Shown here in pieces: positions 12,401-22,439 of a stretch of 64,000 bases of DNA (its first letter is position 1; every line of letters starts with the position of its first letter). The notes under the pieces were generated by a model. That model saw only the letters and a program-made list of their open reading frames with translations. It was not told where the DNA came from and did no database searches. The translations under genes and the position numbers were made by a program. This DNA is from Effrenium voratum (lineage: Eukaryota; Sar; Dinophyceae; Suessiales; Symbiodiniaceae), in NCBI GenBank assembly GCA_963377175.1, contig CAUJNA010003319.1, positions 31,001 to 95,000 on the forward strand, given 5' to 3'.

Positions 12401-13180
12401 TGGATCCTCTCCGGCGTGCTTGAATTGGCCAGCATTGACTCAGGACGGTTGGTCTCTACTTAGGCTATGGATTTCTTGCCGAGGGCACGTACTGTATTGC
12501 CAGCAAGCAACAACAAACTGGCGAGATTGATGCATGTGTGACTATCCTCAAACTAATCACATCTGGTGTAAGGCTCACACTTTCTGAAGCACGTTTAGTC
12601 TGGGGGCGCACGCTTGATATTGCATGCGCATGCTTGAGGAAGCAGAGCTACTAACAATGCCATGATTTTCGCAAAAAAATGGCCTGACCTGTGAGTTCAC
12701 TTGCAACCAAAGCAGTAGACTAGGTCAATGAAGCCAGTTTCATTGCAGAGGGCTGGCTGCAGCGCAAAAGCAGGCAGTCCCAAAAGTGTGAGCCATCAGA
12801 GGCAGATGGCCTTCACTTTGAAGCGCTGCAGCTCATGTTGCCCCAGTTGCCTCTTTTGCCTGAGCCGAGAGAGTGGCAACCCCAACTCGGCCACCAGGGC
12901 AGCGGAGTCGAAGGATTCGGTGGCATTCGGCCGGGGTACATATATCATCTCTGCATGTACATCACCTCACACATGGTGATCGTATGCCCCGTTTCTAGAA
13001 AATACGTAATCCGCGGCACATGGCATGTGCAAAGCTGAACTCCAAGCTGCAACCAGTCATAAAAGCGGGCTGGCGCCCAAGCATTCATCAAAAATATATG
13101 CACTCTGAAACCGTCGAGAGCACCTGTCATTCTCAGCTACATGCCCAAGCAACACGTGGCCCCAAAAAGCGGGGACAACT
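9500..13180. other. Long stretch without a supported gene
   Basis: The longest open frames are 172 codons (minus, 9940-10458) and 197 codons (plus, 10634-11227). Frames of this length are expected by chance in 64 kb at this base composition, and neither shows a motif. A short GGCGTGACAT repeat (three copies) lies at about 10099-10125. Minus 13188-13382 includes a protein-like run (ANLQPSLDDFRPTCKPRPF) without other support. Confidence 0.4.
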
Positions 13181-13391
13181 GTTCCGATCACAAAATTGGC
13201 CCATCATACACACAACCGCTTGTCCACGGCGCAGCGCCTGTCCGTGCAACCAAAGTCACACTCCCGGCAAACGGCCTAGGTTTGCATGTTGGACGAAAAT
13301 CATCTAAAGACGGTTGGAGGTTAGCAGCAGTCAGCTGCTTGGTCTGCCACGTTTGAAGGAAACAAGTCAGTGAAAGCTGCACACATTCAAT

Positions 13392-13660
13392 TCAAACCTG
13401 GGGACTGAGCAAGATTGAGTTGTCCCCTTGGCGCCTGCGTCCGCTTCCGTCAGCAGCAGTGACCTCATTCACGCATGCTTCCACAAGCTGCCGAAAAGAG
13501 CACCAACATCTTAGGTCCACAAGGGGACACCCCTGCACTTCTGCGCAACATCGGACGCCCGTCACTGGACTCATGTTCAACCACTCATTCGAGCTGAGGA
13601 CCAGTACGAATCTTTGGGCTGTGGCAGCTCCAATGGCGTGCCTGCAATTGACATGAGATT
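13392..13660 (-). CDS. PP2C-like phosphatase exon, catalytic residues altered
   Basis: The frame reads QRFVLVLSSNEWLNMSPVTG, then cysteine-rich sequence, then RQLVEACVNEV and RRRQGDNSILLS before a GTTTGA that may be a splice donor. This recalls the C-terminal third of metal-dependent PP2C phosphatases: FLVLASDGLWDxLSxxEA, then LVxxA, then DDITxIVV. If so, the metal-binding Asp of SDGLWD is Asn here (SSNEWLN), and the second motif is GDN instead of DDN/DDI. That suggests a pseudophosphatase, a decaying gene, or a false resemblance. The rest of the domain was not found in the 900 bases upstream. PP2C enzymes remove phosphate from Ser/Thr; family placement is inference. Confidence 0.33.
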
Positions 13661-13699
13661 TGAGTCGCGCTTGAACTTTGTATTTACCAGTGCTTGATC

Positions 13700-15285
13700 T
13701 CACATGATGCCTCTTGTTCGCAAGTAGGCAAAGCAACACACGCAACTAAGGACCCAGCCTGTGATTGAGTCAAGTCGGAGAGATTCTGACCAGCATCAAT
13801 TTTCAATCCCATGCCCACCCCCCCTAGAAACCCATAGATGTTGGTGGGCGCAGTCACGACCCCACTTGCAAAGGTTGGAAGGGGTATGGCAGCAGCTTCT
13901 GCCACTGGCGCCAGCCTGGTCTTCTGCACTCAGTGCATTGATGCCAGCGGGCAGCGGCTAAGGCACGAACACAAACATGGCCATGTGCTACGTCAGGATT
14001 CAAGCACATTGTTGTAGCTTGATGCCCATTGATGCGTACTGTCATGCTGAACTGCTGTGTTTTGCTGCCACGCCTTTGGCATAAATCCTGTTGATTCCAA
14101 GCTGGCCGACACATTGACGCTGCTTGGGCATGCTGCAGTCTCGCAAGCAAACGCAATGCTTGCATAACAAAAGGACACGGAGGGCATTCACTTGCTTCAG
14201 GGCCAAAAATGTGTTTGCCACAATTCATGACGTACAAGGCAGTTTCTGAAAAACATTGGCTAATTTCAAGGCGTGATCCACCCACATACCCTGCTATGTC
14301 TCTCCTAAAAGGCAAATCAGGACATGTCTCTTCCAACTCTGACTAATCATGGTTATCGCCCAACGGATTGTGCCAGTCTTGGCCAAGCCTTCAACAAACA
14401 AACCCCTATGCCTGTTCAAAACGCCATCTCCGATGGAAGAAGGAGCTCACTGCCTCCAGCTATGCGCAAGACAAGAAAGCAATCTTGGACCACTGCACGG
14501 CATTGAACATGGACCCAGCGCACAAACTGCTCAAAATGCACTTGCCAAACTAGTTCTCCAGCTCGAAAGCAAAATCATCCAATAGATCAAGTAACACACA
14601 GGCAATAATTGAAACTGCGAAGTTGGCTTGGCCAACTTCCCTGACAGAATGCTGCTGGCCCAATAGGAGAGCCATGTTGCATTGAACACCTAAGTTAGTA
14701 CCATACTCGGCCAGGCTGTACACAATGCTACGATATTCTTGGCGATATACTAGGCCATTGATGCTGCGTCCCGGTGCAATTGGCCAACTGCTCAGGCAAT
14801 TTCGGCCAAATACTGCTGTATGATTCAATAACTACAAAAAAACTCCTATTCAACAAGCGCCCATCAGGCGGCAACCTACGGCTACCAGTCGTAAAGTACT
14901 CAACCCGAAAGCTGCGTGCAACAGGGATCATGGACTGCAAAACCAGTAAACCACAACCATTTCAGGAACTGAGGGGATTTGCCATTGATGTGTTCCTCGC
15001 TTGCTAATTGCATCTCTTGAGAATGTCGAATTGAAGTGACTTCATGGAAACCGGGTGCTTCTAGATGAGAGATTCTGGGGTAAATGCCACGCACTCCCCG
15101 TATCTCCTCATCATTTCTCCGCGTGGCTCTCACAATCAACTTTGTTGCGCATCATGTTGCCAAGATTCTGGCGACCGTCTGCATGCCGCTGTAGACCAGG
15201 CATCCAAGAAAGTACGGTGTTATGCACACACCAACATTCACAGACCCTGTCGCATGGCGTCTCGACCCTAGGGCTGAACCGTTCA
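13700..15285. other. No supported gene
   Basis: Minus frame 13854-14336 (160 codons) and several short plus frames near 14324-14585 are open but carry no motif. The missing N-terminal part of the PP2C-like exon would be expected here and was not seen. Confidence 0.35.
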
Positions 15286-15500
15286 GGCATCAAAGGCATG
15301 GAGACATGGGGACGTTAGAGGTTGGCAAAGCCTCTTGGCGTTGAGGGCATAATTGGCAAGTAATCGAGGAAAAGCAAGGGTGAGTATGGGTTGAGAAGGG
15401 GGCTGAATTCCGATGAGAAGTGACTTGCGCAGTGAAACAGGCAACTTTCGTCCCAGGTCTTCAGCAATCCTTGCAGAAATCACCTGGCAGATCACGGGCA
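15286..15500 (-). CDS. Candidate exon, unidentified
   Basis: The minus strand shows a CTGCCAG acceptor near 15487, then VISARIAEDLGRKLPVSL, RKSLLIGIQPPSQPILTLAF and PRLLANYALNAKRL. The frame stays open upstream to 15585. A further protein-like piece, SWRSFRRLAFLAIHDCIV, ends at a GTGAGT donor near 15565, consistent with one intron between them. No family is recognised. It lies downstream of and in the same direction as the second kinase but is a separate unit, because that kinase ends at 15699. Confidence 0.4.
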
Positions 15501-15698
15501 GTTCGATGAGTGATAAGAGGTCATGGCCAAAAGGATCCGTCAAGCACGAGCAAGACGTATCGAAACTCACCCACAATGCAGTCATGTATGGCCAGAAACG
15601 CCAGCCTCCGGAAGCTTCGCCAACTGGTCAAACCTGACGGCCGCAACCCAAACATGTGAGGGAAGCCGGAAAGGAGCTGTCAAACCCCAACAAGCCAT

Positions 15699-18141
15699 TC
15701 ATTTTGGGGGACTCTGAAGGCCAGGGCAATCTTCTTTTCGATGGCCAACATCACACCGCCGCGCCTCCGTCAAGCCTTGCAGGACGTTGGCAACGTCGTG
15801 CGCCGCAGGCCGACCTTCCACCTGACACTTGAGAACCGGCTTGGAGTTGCAGCATGCGTGCACGCCTCCTCTGTGCAAATGAAGGCTGCGCAGCCCAACT
15901 GCGGCACAACGGCTGAAGGCCACTGCGCCCTCACATCCACCTCAGTCTGAAAAGCTGGGCGTGTCCCGTTTCACCTGGGCTGGGTGCCCTACGGCGCTCT
16001 CGAGGCGATCAAGGCAGCCGCCAAAGTGCAACCTCGCGGTCACGGCGACGCTCAAAAGGACTACAGTGAGTTGGGAAACGTAAAGCAGTACATCATGAAG
16101 CTTCAGGCTTAGCTCAGGTCTGGAGGTGCAGCTGCCCCTTCTTCATCACCGCTGGCGGCTTTCTGGTAAGCACCTGCAATCACAATCCGGCCAAAGTTAG
16201 AGAGCGCAGCAAAATCCATGCCGCCGCAACTCACACTTTGAACTGCTCTGCAATTAATGCATGCGGTGCCAGCCTCAAGCATCAAGACACCAACTGCATA
16301 GACATCTGAGGCGCCAGTGAATATGCCTGGCGCAGAACCATGCAAACAGGCATGCAAGGTCTTAAGGCCCTGCCTTTCTTCATGCACCACAGGGCAGTAC
16401 GTCCGGTGAAAGGTAACCAGCACTGGGTAGTAGTAGTACCACGCGCTACCCAGGAACGCTGATATGGCAACTGATGCGAAAACCTAATTTTCGAGCTTGA
16501 CAGTAATGAAGAGAAGGAACTTTCAATTGAGGTGTGCAATTGCTCAAAGCATTCTCGGGCACATCCCCAGCACGGGTGGTATCCCATGCCAAATCAGGTA
16601 GTGACGGTGCAATCCTAAATGGAGACTGCGCCTGCTTGGCTGAATGGCCAGTGCAGGAAACCTTGAGGAGGGGCACGGATTGGGCTTGGCTTTACCGACA
16701 CATCTTCCTGTCGGAAGGCATTCTGCTGTCGATGATTCTCAGCCAACTGTGCACTCCAATGACAAGTCAGGTCCGGGCTCCAGCTGAAAGATTTCCTCCC
16801 CCCCCCCCCAAAAAAAAAAAGAAAACAACAAACAACAAACAAGCTCAGGTAATATCCCCAACAGAATTTTTGCGCGCTCTCTTCGAAACGGGCCCCATGC
16901 ATCCCCAAATCCGGACGCAGAATCCTCCCCATGCCTCTCTGCAAAAAAAATGTCAGATCCGCCCGCGCATGCCCGCAACCTTCAGCCACCCCAAACAACC
17001 CCGGCATCTATCTGGGCAAAGACCCGGTAGCTTTCAGATGTTGGGGAAAAATGCACATGAGGAAGAAAAAGAAATGCCATGGCTGGCAGCCCCACTTGCC
17101 TGTTTCAAGGAATGCTGGGTCGGCGTACCCAGGAGTGCCAATCTTGGTCTTCACCTCAGGTCGCCAAATGATTGAAGGAAGGCACGGCGTCAAGCAAAGC
17201 CGGTGAGGGCGGCGCGACAACGCTTCCCGATCCAGCTGCTGGACGTACCGCCAGACCAAAATCGGCAATCTGGACCAGGCAAGCCCAGTGCGAACAGACG
17301 CAAACACGCGCTGGATTGCGCTGGTGTCTGGCCTTGCCCCGTCCGCCAACGACCAGACAGTTCTGCGACTTCAAGTCCTGAGCTGCGAGGAATCCAGGAA
17401 GGGAATAATTTCGGTGACCAATCTACGAGGGCATGGCGCAGTGGAAGACCTGTCAGCCACCGCGTTGGGGCATAGTGCGCATGTTGACAACCAAACAGCC
17501 GTGCCTGTGGCTGCAAATTGTGCAAGTAGGCCAGGCCGCTGACCTCAGACTCGCTGAAAGCTCTGTGCTCTGCTAGTCCCAAGTTCAATGAGGGCCAGGC
17601 ACAGTCAGTTAGCACTTGCAAGCGGGGCTGCCAAGTAAACCTGCCACTGGAAAGTCCGAAGCAGAGATATGCGCAGTGGGAGAACATGTCCCAGCTCCGG
17701 TATGGAGCGTGCCATGTTGGTAAGCGGACACATGGAAAGCCCTGGCCTCGGCTCCCGCATTGCCGTGTAGAGGTCCGAAGTTGCGTACTCCAAGATCAGA
17801 AAGCTTTGCCTGGAGAGTTCTGATGTTGGATTTCAGGGTGTTGGTCCCATTTGTGTTTACGGTTTGGCCTTGCAATGAGGTAGCCGAATAGCTGCAATAC
17901 TCCGGGGTGGTCGGTATGGCGAAGGATCTGCCAAGGATGCCCGGCTCAACTTGCCCATGAAACTGTTTCCTGCGACGCCAAAATGCGGACCTCGACTTCG
18001 TGAGTAGCGTCGTCCATGTCGTCTGTAGCCTTAGGCCGGGCATGCCCCACATGCCCCCTTTACACGCGCGCACTGAACATGTGCCTTCAAGGCCACCTCC
18101 TTGTCATCTAGCATAGTGCGGAAGACAGAAGCGCTGCCACC
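15699..18141 (-). CDS. TKL-type protein kinase 2, nearly complete kinase domain, 13 exons
   Basis: Predicted Ser/Thr kinase of the tyrosine-kinase-like class. Exons on the minus strand: 18141-18064 (glycine loop GGSASVFR and lysine in EVALKAH), about 18022-17976 (HEVEVRILA, alpha-C), 17927-17874 (HTDHPGVLQLFGYL), 17809-17764 (FLILEYATSDLYT, hinge), 17640-17601 (FTWQPRLQVLTDC), 17543-17505 (SGLAYLHNLQPQ), 17377-17338 (DLKSQNCLVVGG), 17269-17249 (IADFGLA), 17154-17100 (IGTPGYADPAFLET), 16326-16274 (SDVYAVGVLMLE), 16173-16150 (VLTRKPPA), 15940-15866 (VDVRAQWPSA..ICTEE), 15821-15699 (GRPAAHDVANVLQGL, then stop). Joining the GYADP exon to the next restores FLETGIFTGASDVYAVGV in frame, matching the family. 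Lysine, DLKxxN and DFG are intact; the His-Arg of HRD was not located. Two junctions, after YLI and before IADFG, leave a one-base ambiguity. Seven of twelve donors are GC. Confidence 0.83.
17249..17269 (-). other. 21-bp microexon carrying the DFG motif of kinase 2
   Basis: Acceptor CCAG at 17273-17270, then codons for IADFGLA, then donor GTACGT. The first kinase has a 21-bp counterpart at 815-795 with acceptor GCAG and donor GTGGTC. Equal length and position in both paralogs make the exon boundaries credible. Confidence 0.65.
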
Positions 18142-18429
18142 CTACGTGCCGACGGGGCCAACATGCTGACCCTCACACTGAACCGCAGCGAGCCGAGGAC
18201 GCGGCCTGTCCCACGAAGGTGAGGCCCCCACCCTGGCTTGCATGTCACGACGCGCGCCGCGGCTGCAAGCAATCACATGCAATCAAACGCTTTCCGAAAG
18301 GAAGCATAAGCAAATCACCAGGACACAGAAAATCGGGACCCTCAAGAACAAAGCAATCCAAGTGCCGAATAGGTTGCCTCCATCATGTCAAGGATATCTC
18401 GGAAGGTGCGTTGCTGGCCTGAGCAAAAC

Positions 18430-19045
18430 GTCTCCCAACTTTACAAGAGCAGGAATGCTAATTCTGGTCAATCCTGGGTGCTGCGCATGTGTTGCCGTGG
18501 TTGTCATCTCCCACCTTGGTGGAGGCAATGGAGGCGTGTGCTTCATTGATGGCTCTCAACATGGAGCTATATATTGCAACGATTCCAAGGAGCAGGCGGC
18601 ACATGTCCAAGCGTAGTTGACAGTGCCCAACACTGTCAAAGCCCTGATCGGGTGACGACGGGGCTGGTTGCTTTGCCAAATTCAAACAGAAGTGCTGGCA
18701 AGGATACGCTGTCGCGATGCCGCCAGCGCTCGCCATGATGCCTGAGATACAGGATGACAACAAGGAATGCATTGAATAAGATATCAGGCTACAAGACATT
18801 GATCTTCAAAGAATCTCAGCACCTGACCCTCCCAGCTCCACAAAGCAGCAGCACATGCCTGTCCCAGCAGGCTTCGGACATGTGGCCCACGGCAACAGCC
18901 ACTGCAACAAAAGAGGCCGAAGTGCGGCCGAAGGGCCTCCAAAGCCACCATGCGTTCAATGAGATTGGGCCGAGCAGACTCCAAACAAAACGCCTTTGAA
19001 GCCGAAATGACTGCCAACAAGGTGTCACTGCGACACGGCGAGCTG
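18430..19045 (-). CDS. Probable N-terminal exons of kinase 2
   Basis: Upstream of the kinase domain, the minus strand holds two protein-like pieces. About 18625-18515 encodes LDMCRLLLGIVAIYSSML and RAINEAHASIASTK, ending at a GTGGGA donor; it looks like an amphipathic helix pair. About 19040-18790 encodes TLLAVISASKAFCLESARPN and LIERMVALEALRPHFGLF. A helical region before a TKL kinase domain is common in this family. Linking these pieces to the kinase is inference from strand, distance and direction only; exact borders and the start codon are unknown. Confidence 0.4.
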
Positions 19046-19271
19046 TGATGAAGCAACATGCCAGTAGCACAAAGCTGCAGAATGAGTCAAGGATCCAACA
19101 TGAAAAGCTGTCTTCTCTCAAAAAGGCCGATTCTGAGCAAAACCAGGTTCACGTTACGGGGACTGGCGGTTGGCTTGCCCCACTCGCACTCTCTCTTTCA
19201 CAGCAACGTAAAACTCGCACCATCACTACAGAAACAAAACACAGCTCGCGTACCTCTATCGGGCAAACAAC

Positions 19272-19312
19272 ATCTCTCTCTCTCTCTCTCTCTCCCTGTC
19301 CCTCTCTCTGTC
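19272..19312. repeat. (CT)n microsatellite
   Basis: About 12 CT units followed by imperfect CCTCTCTCTGTCT. No gene overlaps it. Confidence 0.95.
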
Positions 19313-19529
19313 TGGCTCTCTTTTCATCTCACTCGGGCTCCAAGTTGTTCGTTGCCTACAGTGCAGGGCATGAACTGAGTTGGCTGAAGCTGTGGAACAA
19401 ACGCTAGTAGGAGGCCAACAGTTAAATGTTTGTTGCGCATGCAGCGCAAGAGACACTGCCTCAGGGACCGTAGAGCGGACAAACTGTTCTATGCAAAATT
19501 TGTTCAAAGGTCATCGTCGAGGGTTGTCT

Positions 19530-20245
19530 CAAACTGAACCGCCACACCCTAAACCCTAAATCCGAAGGACCGCCAAACCACAGCTAAAGCCACCTACCCC
19601 TAAACCCGCAGACGCTGGAAACATGTCTCAACAGTAGAAAGCCTGGAAGCCTAAGCGCTTTGGCTGAAAACTACTTGTCCTCTGTCAAACTGATCGCTCC
19701 TTTAGACAGGGGAGTGGAGTCTTGAAAGACTTGTCGTCGACTGTCTGAAGCACATTTCAATTCGCCAAGGCACTGGCTCGGCACAGCCAGCTCTGTCTGC
19801 GGGCCTCCAATGCATGTGGATCCCTTCTGTTTTGGCTCTCGTGTTCGGACAATTCGGGCCACCGGGTTACCCTGACGGCTCGTCGCGTCCAATGTCTACT
19901 CGTGTCCATGGACCAAATGCCAGTAGCGCCTGGTCACGCAAAAAGAAATGCCAACAGTCACAAAGGACATGTCATGACAAACTCGGGCTTCTTAAACACC
20001 GCGAAGGGTACAAAGCTGTCAGACCTGTTGAGTCACGTTTCAAACTACTGCAAGGACCAAGGATCTTCTTTGCTGTGTTCAGGCAGATACTCCGAGATCC
20101 CTTTGCCGTGTTTTGAGCTCCCCTTGCAAGAAGATGAGCTGGAAAGTACGGCATTCACGGGCACCTAGGGTCAAGGCGGTTTAGAGTTGAGAAGAGACAC
20201 GCTTTAGGGTTTAGGATTCGTTTAGGGAGAATAAGGTTTAGGGCC
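19530..20245. repeat. Short telomere-like words in gene-free DNA
   Basis: CACCCTAAACCCTAAATCC at 19544-19562 and CCCCTAAACCC near 19596 lie in C-rich orientation. TTTAGGGTTTAGG-type words at 20190-20240 lie in the opposite orientation. The DNA between shows no supported exon. Confidence 0.6.
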
Positions 20246-20482
20246 CTGGTGTTGCTTTCGGACCAACGCGGCGTAGGGCTTCCTCATGTGCCAGCTGCCG
20301 TGAGCAGAGGCGCGTTCAAAAACATAGACTTCTCCGCATTCAAAAACAAGCTGCTGTAAAACGCAGGAATCTTCTCTTCGCAGGATTGCGATGCAGGCCC
20401 TGCCTGCTTCAGGAAAGACAGGTTCCTCAGATTGAAAAACAAGCCACAAAATGCAGGCATCGCCGGATGGTTGTTCAGTCAC
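20222..20482 (-). CDS. Candidate exon, unidentified
   Basis: An 86-codon frame contains ILWLVFQSEEPVFPEAGRA, CIAILRREDSCVLQQL and VFECGEVYVFERASAH. It is well balanced, with no low complexity, and looks coding. It ends within telomere-like repeat words, so the true end is earlier. It may belong with the pieces at 20580-21190 as one minus-strand gene. Confidence 0.33.
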   Translation of the reverse strand: MTEQPSGDACILWLVFQSEEPVFPEAGRACIAILRREDSCVLQQLVFECGEVYVFERASAHGSWHMRKPYAALVRKQHQGPKPYSP

Positions 20483-20579
20483 GCAAGAGCTTGATGGCGC
20501 ACTCTTTTACACCAACCTGTTCCTCGACACTTGAGCGATGTCTGTTGAACAGCTGCTTGAAGGCTGCGGGCATCCATAC

Positions 20580-21190
20580 TTAGCCTCTGGATTGAGAGCT
20601 TTCCAAGTCAGGCTGGTTGAAGTCATCAAACACCTTTTGCACATGGCCTGAGCACTGGCAGCCCATCTCCCAACGCACGCAAAGTGAGCGCAACTGGAGA
20701 TGAGGGCTGATCAATGCGACTGCAGCGGGAAACAGGAAGCAAACCGTCCAAAAGCCGTGGCAACCTTTTCGCAAGGATTTTGTGAAACCTACAGGTGATG
20801 CAATGTGGCATATCGATTCTTGTGACGACTGCACAGCTGTGACACAGATTGGTGGAAGCTGTAGACCTCAGGCAGCCGAGTGGACCACGAGCTACGCTTC
20901 CTCTGAGGATTCCTCGTTCTTGCCTTCACGTGGGACGGCGAGGCAGGCTGCGCGCTCCAAGAGCATGTGACAAGAAAAGTGCTTTGCAAGACCTGGAGCA
21001 GGCATTGCCACGGCCGCATGCTTCGGGCAACAAGTGAGTCAGGGCGCTGGAATTTGGAGCATGCCGCACAACCGTGCTTCTCCAGAGTGCCGCGTTTGAG
21101 CTGGCATCGGCGCCAGTTAGTGCCGGCACAAAATTGTGCCGCCATTTGCCCAAGCATCTGCTTCTCTAGCTCCTGACAAGCGTTCCTCCC
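20580..21190 (-). CDS. Candidate exons, unidentified
   Basis: Two pieces. About 21180-20960 reads CQELEKQMLGQMAAQF and CQLKRGTLEKHGCAACSKF. About 20790-20582 reads SPHLQLRSLCVRWEMGCQC and GHVQKVFDDFNQPDLESSQS, where the stop overlaps AGAGGCTAAG, a possible GC-type donor like those in the kinases. A competing minus frame is open over the first piece. No domain is recognised. Confidence 0.3.
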
Positions 21191-21252
21191 TTTGCTTCCT
21201 TGACGCCCCTCAGATCATCAGCCGTGTTTCAATCTGTAGGGTGGCAATGAAC

Positions 21253-21253
<1 letters not shown>

Positions 21254-21290
<37 letters not shown>
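21254..21290. repeat. (CT)n microsatellite
   Basis: About 18 uninterrupted CT units, ending at GTAAATATTG. Confidence 0.97.
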
Positions 21291-21294
<4 letters not shown>

Positions 21295-22078
21295 ATATTG
21301 AAACTGTATCGTTTCAAGATGTCAGGCGTTCGTGGTGCGTACCATGTCGTGCACAAGTGCCGCGTGTGGCGCATTGCCGCCGGAGAGGACGCTGAAGCAT
21401 ATCGGTTGCCAGCTCCGTCAACTTTTACACAAAAGCTACTTTAGCCAATCGAGTACAACCTATCACATGACTGCATACAGAGCGTTTCGAAATAATGATC
21501 CCATATACTTCTCTGGCGCGACACATATGCACCACTGCTCTGGCAAACATGCTGGCAACACACGTGTGACTGACAGGGCTCAACGGCCTTTTTGACCGGG
21601 GCAGTGGCTTGAAGCTCAGAATTTGGCACCAGATTCCTCCAGAGCAAAGCCGTTCGGATTGCTTGCGGCTTGAAACACTCGGTGTTGTCAGACTGGTGTC
21701 AGGGCCATTGATCGCACAGGTCCCGCAAGTTGGCAACACAACCCGATGCTGTGGCGCCCCTTGTCGTGCGGCAAGTCAGAGGCAAGTCAGAGGCCAATGG
21801 CAGCGTCAAAACATGCCAGCCAGGCAGCTATTCATGATGCACACAAACGGCATAGAGCCATCATAGAGCAAATACGTCATCCCTGAGTCCATGGCCGCGA
21901 ATGAACGTACCAGGCTGTCAGCCCAGCATTCACCCCGCCTCCTCTTTTTGGGTTCCCCTCCTCACCAAATTTCGGGATATCATCTTGAGGGATCCATGGG
22001 CCTCGCGGCCACGAAAGGACAACACAAAAGGACCCCGAGTTTCACGCTGAAATCAATTCTGGCGGGCAGTTCATCCGT

Positions 22079-22376
22079 CTATATTGAGCTTGCCGAACGG
22101 GTTGGCGTCCTGCGCACTGCCATGTCTTTCGTGCAACGTTGGGACTGCGCACTGCTGTCGGTTGTCAAGATAAATGACGAAGGAGTTGGTCCATTCGTGC
22201 AGGACAAAGGTGCGATGGCCACTTTGTTCTTGGCACAGGTGTGATCGCCAGTCAAACAGCTTGCGCTCAAATGTTGCAAGGCTACAACTGTTCACCCTTA
22301 AAGTTTGGGATAGGCTGCCCATTTTGCGTACCTTCGGGTTCAGCTCGAGCTGGAACAAATGAAGCAACTTGAGCAA
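22079..22376 (-). CDS. Candidate exon, unidentified
   Basis: A 101-codon minus frame includes LELNPKVRKMGSLSQTLR, SCSLATFERKLFDWRSHL and GHRTFVLHEWTNSFVIYLDN. Composition and hydrophobic periodicity look like a folded beta-rich segment. No family is recognised. A GTGAACAG within it could be a donor, so it may be two exons. Confidence 0.33.
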
Positions 22377-22439
22377 GGCACTTGTCGAGACAGCTTAGGG
22401 AGGAACTGGCGGAACCTTGCTGCAGGTTTGAATGCAGAA

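Noticed and set aside
15741..15950. Plus-strand frame beginning MANITPPRLRQALQDVG
   Set aside because: It is antisense to the last two exons of kinase 2, whose minus reading (RPAAHDVANVLQGL) matches the kinase family.
15955..16111. Plus-strand open exon-like frame (GWVPYGALEAIKAAAK ... stop) that looks convincingly protein-like
   Set aside because: It lies antisense inside an intron of kinase 2. Exons on both sides (16173-16150 and 15940-15866) join in frame on the minus strand, and the paralog at the left edge has the same arrangement.
16534..17175. 213-codon plus-strand open frame
   Set aside because: It runs antisense across the activation-loop exon and introns of kinase 2 and includes a C13A11 homopolymer stretch read as Pro-Lys.
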